Shown piece after piece: positions 1-5,879 of a DNA stretch of 8,130 nucleotides. Origin of the DNA: Saprospiraceae bacterium (GTDB taxonomy: Bacteria > Bacteroidota > Bacteroidia > Bacteroidales > JAIPBB01); NCBI GenBank assembly GCA_021739805.1, contig JAIPBB010000247.1:1-8130 (forward strand), written 5' to 3'. The notes beneath the pieces were generated by a model. The model did no database searches. It was given only the letters and a program-made list of their open reading frames with translations, and was not told where the DNA came from. A program made the position numbers and the translations under genes. The stretch's first letter is position 1, and each line of letters starts with the position of its first letter.

Positions 1-55
1 TTGCTTTTGATAAATCAGCTTTCAACTGCTCTATCATTTCTTCAGTTACTTCCAT
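1..55 (-). CDS. Probable IS256-family transposase, N-terminal fragment cut by the window edge
   Basis: An open frame begins at the ATG at 55-53 and runs off the left edge, giving MEVTEEMIEQLKADLSKA. The acidic start followed by a short amphipathic helix resembles the N-termini of IS256/Mutator-type DDE transposases (patterns of the kind 'LLEQLKA...'), which cut and paste or copy the element through its terminal repeats. A good ribosome site, AGAAGG (70-65 on the minus strand), sits nine bases before the ATG, which supports this start. None of the DDE catalytic residues are within the window, so the assignment depends on this short N-terminus and on the terminal-repeat-like sequence behind it. 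It could instead be another short coiled protein. Confidence 0.55.
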   Translation of the reverse strand, partial: MEVTEEMIEQLKADLSKA

Positions 56-64
56 TTGTGTAAT

Positions 65-70
65 CCTTCT
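65..70 (-). promoter_or_regulatory. Ribosome binding site of the probable transposase
   Basis: AGAAGG on the minus strand lies nine bases before the ATG at 55. It is one of the stronger Shine-Dalgarno matches in the window and fixes the transposase start. Confidence 0.5.
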
Positions 71-88
71 ATTGATTAAAGAAATTGT

Positions 89-120
89 TAAAAATAATCG
101 ACCTTTTCAAGATCGATTTT
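89..120 (-). terminator. Terminator-like hairpin inside the IS leader
   Basis: AATCGACCTT (96-105) pairs with AAGATCGATT (109-118): ten positions with one internal mismatch (102/112) and a three-base loop. On the minus strand the stem is followed by ATTTTTAAC, giving a modest U-run. On the plus strand a T-run also follows, so it could act in both directions. It lies between the IS end and the transposase start, where it could block read-through transcription from the flanking operon into the transposase gene. The stem is AT-rich, so it would be weaker than a classical terminator. Confidence 0.4.
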
Positions 121-123
121 TGC

Positions 124-171
124 GAAGCTAAGTTGCGTTGCGTTCCGCTACGCTGCACGCAACTTAGCTTC
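124..171. repeat. Long, perfect 15-bp inverted repeat (GC-rich hairpin) in the IS leader
   Basis: GAAGCTAAGTTGCGT (124-138) and ACGCAACTTAGCTTC (157-171) are perfect reverse complements. Inside the 18-base spacer, GCGT (140-143) can also pair with ACGC (150-153), leaving a six-base loop, so the whole segment folds into a stem, a small asymmetric internal loop and a second stem. It is markedly GC-richer than its surroundings. No U-run follows it on either strand, so it does not look like a simple terminator. It could shape the transposase mRNA leader, occlude translation from outside promoters, or be a REP-like unit. Confidence 0.75.
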
Positions 172-180
172 AGCAGTTCC

Positions 181-213
181 TTTAACCATTTACACAAATG
201 TTTTTACGCTACC
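181..213 (-). repeat. Candidate terminal inverted repeat of the IS element
   Basis: Read from 213 leftward it begins GGTAGCGTAAAAACATTTG and continues TGTAAATGG. The core CATTTACACAAATG (187-200) is itself partly palindromic (CATTT/AAATG arms). An 11-base copy of TTACACAAATG (190-200 on the plus strand) recurs in opposite orientation over the transposase start (53-63). The matching far end is not in the window, so the repeat length is a guess. Confidence 0.5.
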
Positions 214-221
214 TAATCATA

Positions 222-1445
222 TTAAAATATTATACCTTCTCTTTTGCCTGAAGGGATAAAATCTTTGTACCAAGCACATTCTTTTACAATTTTATTCCAC
301 TTATTTAGAAGATCGATTTCTCTAATATTTAAAGGTTTATATTTATTTCTATAAAAAGTTGGGTAGAAATCATAATCATTTTTATCATTTTTTAAATCTG
401 CTAATATTCTTTTAACAAAGATCGACACATCATAATTATCTTCGACCCAAGGTCTTCCTTTAACAGCATGTTCTTTTCTAAACTCCCAATTACTAATCAC
501 ATCATTTAATTTCACTTCTAAAGTTTCAGGATTTACATCTATTATTGGACACTTATCAGGCGTTTTTTGATCATAGACTTCATTCATATTTGACATTACT
601 ATTGTACCGGAAGCCAAAGCTTCTCTCTCTTGTTTACCGCCACCAGGACATAATAATTGTCCAACTAAAATATCAGCTTCAGTATATTTTTTTTTAACTT
701 CTTCATATGGTAAGTCTTGAATCAATTCAAAGGAAAAATTTTTATTATATCTTTGTATTTTATTAATGACATCTAAAACATATTTTGTTCCTTTAAAAAA
801 AGATAATGACGGGGCATGAATTACTTTGGGAATTTGTTTTTGAAATGAATTTTCATTAAAATCATTTATAACTATAGGGTATCGAAACAAATTATATGGT
901 TTTAAAGCAATCTGGGCTTGATTAGGAATACTATAGATGATATCACTATATTTTTCAGCCGTCCGAAGAAACAATAATTTTCTATTCAAAGTTTCAATAT
1001 CCTCTGCATAGTTTTCATATTCTATGTGAAACATATTGGGGTAAGTATCAAACTCTTGTTCCATTGCTCCTTTCCATCTAACATCACTTCCTACAAAAAT
1101 ATTTACAATTTTTTTATTCTTTTTGTGTAAGTATTCAATATCTCGATAATCAGGATAAAATGTTGCCCACATAAATACAAATAAATCACAATACTTAACT
1201 GCATGTTTTAGCAATTTATATCTGTTGTATTTATAGTGCAAAATATTATTAAGATTTTCTATTTTGTTTGGTTTTGAATTAGTGGTTTCATTGTATAAAA
1301 CAAAATCATAGTCTAGATTACTTCTATTTTTATGGACAGCTGTAATAGTTTCAATGTTATTTTTATTAAACCCATACTGCAAATCTTGTATTTGAAATGC
1401 AATATCATGTAAACCGATAAACACTTTTTTTATTTTATTTTTCAT
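222..1445 (-). CDS. GT-B-fold glycosyltransferase-like protein (GT4-like), 407 aa
   Basis: Probably transfers a sugar from a nucleotide donor to a growing surface glycan at the cytoplasmic face of the membrane. The C-terminal half has the layout of GT-B/GT4 enzymes: a strand and loop 'VIHAPSLSFFKGTKYVLDVI' (about 208-227), where GT4 proteins usually carry an 'HxPs...KGt' segment, then a donor-site-like stretch, ADILVGQLLCPGGGKQEREALASG (257-280), with acidic and basic residues followed by 'E-A-L-A-S-G', close to the usual 'E(A/S)(L/M)A(S/C)G'. The N-terminal half is divergent, with an IFVGSDVRW segment at 116-124. No signal peptide or membrane helix is visible. It is the last gene of the operon: its ATG overlaps the end of the upstream epimerase gene by 11 bases. 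The TAA stop lies eight bases before the apparent IS end, so the C-terminus seems native. Donor and acceptor are unknown. Confidence 0.75.
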   Translation of the reverse strand: MKNKIKKVFIGLHDIAFQIQDLQYGFNKNNIETITAVHKNRSNLDYDFVLYNETTNSKPNKIENLNNILHYKYNRYKLLKHAVKYCDLFVFMWATFYPDYRDIEYLHKKNKKIVNIFVGSDVRWKGAMEQEFDTYPNMFHIEYENYAEDIETLNRKLLFLRTAEKYSDIIYSIPNQAQIALKPYNLFRYPIVINDFNENSFQKQIPKVIHAPSLSFFKGTKYVLDVINKIQRYNKNFSFELIQDLPYEEVKKKYTEADILVGQLLCPGGGKQEREALASGTIVMSNMNEVYDQKTPDKCPIIDVNPETLEVKLNDVISNWEFRKEHAVKGRPWVEDNYDVSIFVKRILADLKNDKNDYDFYPTFYRNKYKPLNIREIDLLNKWNKIVKECAWYKDFIPSGKREGIIF

Positions 1446-2322
1446 TTGCTTTTAAAATAAATTCTTTAATTCCAAAATCTATTGATCTAAAATTAGAATA
1501 ATTCAGATGTTTTTTTAACTTATTATTATCACCAATTAAATAGTTTGGTTTATCCGTAGTAGTAGTAACATCAACACTTTTATTCATAAGATTACATATT
1601 AAATCAACAATTTGCTTTAAATTAATTATTTGATCACCACAAACATTTAGTATGCTTGGATTAGAATCACTTTTATATGATAATAGCTTTCTTATAATAT
1701 TTACTACATCCGAGATATAAATTGGAGTATAAACTAATCCTTTTTTGCTAGCTAATGTAATTTTTTCTGAATTATTGATTCTATTATATATGTCCGGAAT
1801 CAACATTGATTTTTGACCTGGTCCATAAACTCCAAAAAATCTCAAAATGAAGACCTCAAAAAATGATGCATACTGTGTTACGAGCAATTCAGCAGCATAT
1901 TTTGTTGCAGTGTACATAGAATTTAGTTGAATTTCTGCATCTTCACTTACTTTGCTTTCTGATCGTTTGTAAATACTACCAGTAGAGGCAAAAACAAATT
2001 TTTTAATTTTAAATTTATAAGCCAAGTCCAAAAGATTAACTGTAGATTTTATATTAACATTTGTCATATCTACAGCGCCATCTGGGAATAATTTATAGTT
2101 AACAGATTGTGCAAGATGAATAATAACATCTATTCGAAACTTTGTAAATATTTCCTCGATATTATTATTAGATAGATCATTCATTATGAAATGAAAATTT
2201 TTATTATTGCTTGATACAGGTTTTTTTAAATCTGATCCTATAATAGTATAATTTTCAAATAGTAGATTAGAAATTAGATGAGAACCAATAAATCCAGAAG
2301 AGCCAGAAATAAAAATATTCAT
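1435..2322 (-). CDS. NAD(P)-dependent epimerase/dehydratase or reductase (extended SDR), 295 aa
   Basis: A nucleotide-sugar-modifying Rossmann-fold enzyme, probably acting on a nucleotide-linked sugar in the cytoplasm. The N-terminus holds the cofactor loop GSSGFIG (7-13), with D31 following beta-2. A serine/threonine-rich strand FASTGSIY (111-118) provides the catalytic Ser/Thr, and the active-site pair is Y137 and K141 in MYTATKYAAELL. The segment LRFFGVYGPGQ (160-170) is the usual extended-SDR substrate-side motif. At 295 residues it is slightly short for GalE (about 330-340), closer to small 4-epimerases, 4-reductases or RmlD/WbjC-like proteins. It follows the formyltransferase gene by one base and overlaps the glycosyltransferase gene. 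No clear Shine-Dalgarno site precedes its ATG, which suggests translational coupling. It differs strongly from the other SDR in the operon, so it probably performs a different step. Confidence 0.82.
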   Translation of the reverse strand: MNIFISGSSGFIGSHLISNLLFENYTIIGSDLKKPVSSNNKNFHFIMNDLSNNNIEEIFTKFRIDVIIHLAQSVNYKLFPDGAVDMTNVNIKSTVNLLDLAYKFKIKKFVFASTGSIYKRSESKVSEDAEIQLNSMYTATKYAAELLVTQYASFFEVFILRFFGVYGPGQKSMLIPDIYNRINNSEKITLASKKGLVYTPIYISDVVNIIRKLLSYKSDSNPSILNVCGDQIINLKQIVDLICNLMNKSVDVTTTTDKPNYLIGDNNKLKKHLNYSNFRSIDFGIKEFILKANEK

Positions 2323-2323
2323 T

Positions 2324-3241
2324 TTATATTAAAATATCCCCTTTTTTTACAATCCCATCATATTTAGTAACAATCAGGAGTCCTGATCTACAATTAACAA
2401 TAAAATTATTATCTTCAAATATCTCAACTACTTCACCATATTTTTTCCCATAGTAACTTATCCTTGTATCAAAAGGTCTAGCTTCCCATATATTTATCCT
2501 TACGCTATTATTAAAACAAAATGCACCTGGATATGGAAATGTAAGTGCACGAATAAAATTATAGATTTTTTCATGACTTAGCTCCCAATTAATTTTTCCA
2601 TCAGCAGGCGTACGTTTTGGATAATAAGTTGATTCACCTATTTGAGGTATTTTTATCGTATTAATTTTATCCAAATTTTCCAAAGCATTTAGAAGCATTT
2701 TTTTGGTAACTATAGAAATTTTTTTGTATAAAGTCTCACAAGTATCATGTTCATTTATATCAAACATTTCATAATCAATAATATCTCCATTATCAGCTTC
2801 CGGTTTCATTTTAAATAAGTGAAGAATAAATCTTTTTTTCCCCTCAATTAATGACCAGTTAACTGGTGATCTACCTCTTCCCTCAGGGAGGAATTCCGAA
2901 CTACCGTGTATTCCCAAACCACCATGTTTTAAAGTAAGTAGAATTTCATTAGGTATTAATCTTTGCCAACCACCTAAGATTAACACTTCAAATTTATTTT
3001 TTTTGAAGTAATTTAAACACTCTTCAGATTTCATTGAATATTTATCTGGATAATAAACAGGAATATTATATTTTTTAGCCAATTGTTCATAGTTATAATA
3101 ACCAGAAACATTATTTTTTTTTGCTTGTTCAGGAGTTAAACACACTAATTGAGAAATTGTTATATTATTCTCAATTAAATATTCTAGAACATTAACTCCA
3201 AATTTGCAGCATGCAAGCATAATAATTTTTTTATCACTCAT
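2324..3241 (-). CDS. Fmt-like formyltransferase, probable sugar N-formyltransferase, 305 aa
   Basis: Likely transfers a formyl group from N10-formyltetrahydrofolate to an amino group on a nucleotide sugar. The N-terminal domain shows the formyltransferase core: 'VLILGGWQRLIPNEIL' (86-101), then GIHGSSEFLPEGRGRSPVNW (110-129), with the catalytic His at 112, and ADNGDII (149-155) with the catalytic Asp at 150. The position normally held by the catalytic Asn (N-x-H) is Gly110. The C-terminal third, from TPADGKINWELSHEKIYNFI (211-230) through FPYPGAF (235-241), resembles the C-terminal domain of methionyl-tRNA formyltransferase. The length (305) is close to Fmt (about 315), yet its place in a glycan operon, the altered NxH motif and the divergent N-terminus argue against housekeeping fmt. 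It starts four bases after the deacetylase stop; GGTGAT a few bases before its ATG is a weak ribosome site. Confidence 0.8.
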   Translation of the reverse strand: MSDKKIIMLACCKFGVNVLEYLIENNITISQLVCLTPEQAKKNNVSGYYNYEQLAKKYNIPVYYPDKYSMKSEECLNYFKKNKFEVLILGGWQRLIPNEILLTLKHGGLGIHGSSEFLPEGRGRSPVNWSLIEGKKRFILHLFKMKPEADNGDIIDYEMFDINEHDTCETLYKKISIVTKKMLLNALENLDKINTIKIPQIGESTYYPKRTPADGKINWELSHEKIYNFIRALTFPYPGAFCFNNSVRINIWEARPFDTRISYYGKKYGEVVEIFEDNNFIVNCRSGLLIVTKYDGIVKKGDILI

Positions 3242-3245
3242 ATTA

Positions 3246-3995
3246 TCACCAATCTATATTTTCTCTATTATATTTCTTAAGATGGTTGTCATATAAATCT
3301 TTAAGACGTGATGCATTATCATCAATACATTTAAAGATTCTTCGTCTCGGAGGTATTGGTTCATTGTGCCAGAGAACTGGATGAGTAAGAACCTGAAGTT
3401 GTGGATATTTTTTAGAATCAAGAACATCTTGTAATCTTTCAAAGCGCCAATAACCATTTGAATCAGAACAATACTTTATTTTTTTCTGAAATAAATTAGA
3501 GTAAACATTAATCATTCCAGCATATTTATCTTTCATATGAGAAAGAATAAAAGGATTAGTATTATGAAATGAAAATACTTTTACTTCTTTGTTGAAAAAG
3601 AATTCTAAAACTTCTTTTTCCTTTAGCAAATAGTATAGCAATTCTTTTTCAGTTTTAATGTTATAATAATGTACATCAAAATGTAATCCAAGTGCATGAT
3701 CCATTGATAATATTTCTTTTATTATATCACTATATTCTAATTCAATAAAATTATAATGTTCATTATGCAAATGAATAAAATAGGTGGCAGATATATAAAA
3801 TTTTTTTTCAATCTTAGAAAAAATTAAAGCATTTTCTAATGAATAATCTACATCATGACGCCATAATATAAAGTTGTCCTTTATATCGAAATTAGTAAAA
3901 TAACTGAATTTGTAGTTTTGTTTAGCCTTAGTTAAAAGGCTTTCATAATTAATAAAAGTAAAGTCACTAAATAAGTATTTTTCTGAATTTTTCAT
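3246..3995 (-). CDS. Polysaccharide-deacetylase-like (NodB-homology) protein, 249 aa
   Basis: Probable metal-dependent carbohydrate N- or O-deacetylase. The first NodB motif appears as WRHDVDYS (45-52), the RHDVD variant of the usual TFDDG, with D48 and D50 as catalytic base and metal ligand candidates. The second motif appears as HFDVH (105-109), which keeps the two metal-binding histidines four residues apart although Ser/Thr after the first His is replaced by Phe. Further conserved-looking parts are FSFHNTNP (141-148) and a late LTHPVLWH (203-210), a plausible position for the catalytic His. There is no signal peptide or membrane helix, so it should act in the cytosol on a nucleotide- or lipid-linked precursor and not on finished cell-wall glycan. 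It lies one base after asnB and four bases before the formyltransferase gene. This is one of the most AT-rich genes here. Confidence 0.75.
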   Translation of the reverse strand: MKNSEKYLFSDFTFINYESLLTKAKQNYKFSYFTNFDIKDNFILWRHDVDYSLENALIFSKIEKKFYISATYFIHLHNEHYNFIELEYSDIIKEILSMDHALGLHFDVHYYNIKTEKELLYYLLKEKEVLEFFFNKEVKVFSFHNTNPFILSHMKDKYAGMINVYSNLFQKKIKYCSDSNGYWRFERLQDVLDSKKYPQLQVLTHPVLWHNEPIPPRRRIFKCIDDNASRLKDLYDNHLKKYNRENIDW

Positions 3996-3996
3996 A

Positions 3997-5874
3997 TTAT
4001 TTATAAAATGTTTTTAGCCACCATTCAAAATTAAGTAGAGACCAAATTAATAATCTTCTATTATTTCCACCTTCAAAATGTTCATTCATTAGCTCATTAA
4101 TTTTTTTCGGCTGTAAATAATTATAAATTAACGCACTTTTATCCATTAGTAGTGCTTTGATATAATCTATACTTTCACCCTTAAACCAACTTGCATCAGG
4201 TGCGGAAAAACCTTGCTTAATACCATTTGCATAATCTCTCGGAACATATTTAGTAAGTGCATTTCTTAAAATTATTTTGCCGTCGTTGGTCTTCTCAAAA
4301 TACTTACTCGATTTTGGTCCCGGTTCATTTTCATTAATTCTAATAATATCTGTTAGATTTTTCAACTTAAGATTTACAGGTAACTTCATTGCAAAATCGA
4401 CAAGATCATTATCAAGAAATGGAACACGAGATTCAAGAGAGTGTGCCATTGAAAGTTTATCATCAACTAATAAAAGACCGTGGAGAAATGTCTTTGACTC
4501 AAAATAAAGCGAATGATTAACGTATTCCTCAGGAGAGTGTATATCAGTAATTTCATAATCGAATACTTTCCTAAAAACATCCCTTGTTTGATAATTCAAA
4601 ATTTCCGGATAGATATCAGAATTGTAAAAATCGGGTTTAAACCTATCAGGTATCAAACGAAGCCAATATTTATAATACTTTTCAATATAATGTTCAAAAT
4701 CATCGTTTATCACGGCACGGTAGTAGCGCCAAGGGTAACCCGCAAAAAGTTCGTCTCCACCAGCTCCAGAAAGTACCACTTTCACAAACTTACTAGCTAG
4801 TCGGGAAACATAATAGTTTGGATATGATTGCCCTACTCTAGGGTCTTCTAAATGCCAGATTAATTCCGGCATAACTCTTTCCATATCACCAGCTTTTAAT
4901 ACCACTTCGTAATGCTCTGTTTTATAAAGATTTGAAAGAAATTCAGATTTTCCCCTCTCATCGAATGCTAATTCTAAACCTGATGCAGAAGATAGATCAA
5001 ATCCTGCAGTAAAAGTTTTTAAATTTGTAAAATTGTTCGCGGCTACACAGGTGATTGCTCCAGAATCGATTCCACCACTTAAATAAGACCCTACTTCAAC
5101 ATCACTGATAAGCTGCCGATTGACGGCCTGTTCAAATAACCGATTCAATTCTTCCAAAGCTTCAGTTTCATCAATCGAATTATCTTCTTGAAAGTTATAG
5201 TCCCAATATTTATCCATCTTGAAAGAATTTTGATCTGCCAATTTAATTGAAATTGTATGTGCAGCAGGAAGGAGCTTAATCTCATTAAATAAAGTAAGGT
5301 CTGAAAAAATATTTTGGAATGAGAAATATTCATTGAGAGCGGGAATTGAAACATCAACAGAGACCATGGGGTGCTGTAAAATTGCTTTAATTTCGGAACC
5401 GAATAAAAATGTACCATTTTTATAATAGTAATAAAGTGGTTTTATACCATATCTGTCTCTAGCTATAAAAAGTTTATTTTTAAGTTTATCCCAGATTGCA
5501 AAAGCAAACATCCCGTTAAACTTATGAACGCAATCTTTTCCCCATTCTCGGTAAGATTTTAACACAACTTCAGAATCAGTTTTTGATCTAAAATGATAAC
5601 CTTTTGCTTCTAATTCAATTCTAATATTCTGAAAATTATAGACTTCACCATTATAAGAAATAAAATAATTTCCATCTTCTGTCTGCATTGGCTGGTGACC
5701 TAGTGGTGATAGATCAATAATAGCTAACCGTCTATGACCAAAACCGATAAATGAGTCAGTCCAAAAACCTTCACCATCAGGACCACGATGCTTGATTACA
5801 TCTGTCATTTTTTTTAGCGTGTTAATAGAAACGGGTGAACCGTTTACATTGAATATTCCTGTTATACCACACAT
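3997..5874 (-). CDS. asnB: Glutamine-hydrolysing asparagine synthetase family protein (AsnB-like), probable sugar amidotransferase, 625 aa
   Basis: The N-terminal class II glutaminase domain (about 1-200) begins MCGITGIF, so Cys2 becomes the N-terminal nucleophile after Met removal. GHRRLAIID (46-54), YNGEVYN (74-80) and TDSEVV (99-104) supply the glutamine-binding residues. The C-terminal synthetase domain has the ATP-pyrophosphatase P-loop SGGIDS (266-271), then SGAGGDELFAGY (369-380), and later the typical stretch DKLSMAHSLESRVPFLD. The length of 625 fits the AsnB/WbpS-like family of about 600-650. In asparagine synthesis ammonia from glutamine is used to amidate aspartate through an acyl-adenylate. 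Homologues inside O-antigen operons are thought to amidate uronic acids on nucleotide sugars or lipid-linked glycans, and the neighbours favour that here. The start directly gives the required Met-Cys; a weak GGA lies eight bases before the ATG. The gene is five bases from the epimerase gene and one base from the deacetylase gene. Confidence 0.93.
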   Translation of the reverse strand: MCGITGIFNVNGSPVSINTLKKMTDVIKHRGPDGEGFWTDSFIGFGHRRLAIIDLSPLGHQPMQTEDGNYFISYNGEVYNFQNIRIELEAKGYHFRSKTDSEVVLKSYREWGKDCVHKFNGMFAFAIWDKLKNKLFIARDRYGIKPLYYYYKNGTFLFGSEIKAILQHPMVSVDVSIPALNEYFSFQNIFSDLTLFNEIKLLPAAHTISIKLADQNSFKMDKYWDYNFQEDNSIDETEALEELNRLFEQAVNRQLISDVEVGSYLSGGIDSGAITCVAANNFTNLKTFTAGFDLSSASGLELAFDERGKSEFLSNLYKTEHYEVVLKAGDMERVMPELIWHLEDPRVGQSYPNYYVSRLASKFVKVVLSGAGGDELFAGYPWRYYRAVINDDFEHYIEKYYKYWLRLIPDRFKPDFYNSDIYPEILNYQTRDVFRKVFDYEITDIHSPEEYVNHSLYFESKTFLHGLLLVDDKLSMAHSLESRVPFLDNDLVDFAMKLPVNLKLKNLTDIIRINENEPGPKSSKYFEKTNDGKIILRNALTKYVPRDYANGIKQGFSAPDASWFKGESIDYIKALLMDKSALIYNYLQPKKINELMNEHFEGGNNRRLLIWSLLNFEWWLKTFYK

Positions 5875-5879
5875 TCTAT

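Larger units (their letters stand above)
1..213 (-). mobile_element. End of an IS256-type insertion sequence (transposase 5' end side), continuing off the left edge
   Basis: Three things together suggest an IS end. A probable transposase start faces leftward at 55. A candidate terminal repeat lies at about 181-213; read on the minus strand it begins GGTAGCGTAAAAACATTTG and continues TGTAAATGG, which resembles the TTTACACAAA-containing ends I associate with IS256-family elements. The leader between them is unusually structured. The outer boundary is set at 213 because the eight bases 214-221 (taatcata) would then be a target duplication of the usual IS256 size (8-9 bp), directly after the glycosyltransferase stop at 222. 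The other end is outside the window, so neither the duplication nor the family can be confirmed. The family call rests on recall of terminal repeats and an 18-residue N-terminus. Confidence 0.6.

Noticed and set aside
4277..4800. Two plus-strand open frames of 76 and 95 codons
   Set aside because: They lie wholly inside the well-supported asnB gene on the opposite strand, have no ribosome site or recognisable protein, and reflect the complement of its codons.
5145..5417. A 90-codon minus-strand frame within asnB, and a similar 100-codon frame at 6533-6835 within the epimerase gene
   Set aside because: Out-of-frame shadows of genes with intact catalytic motifs.
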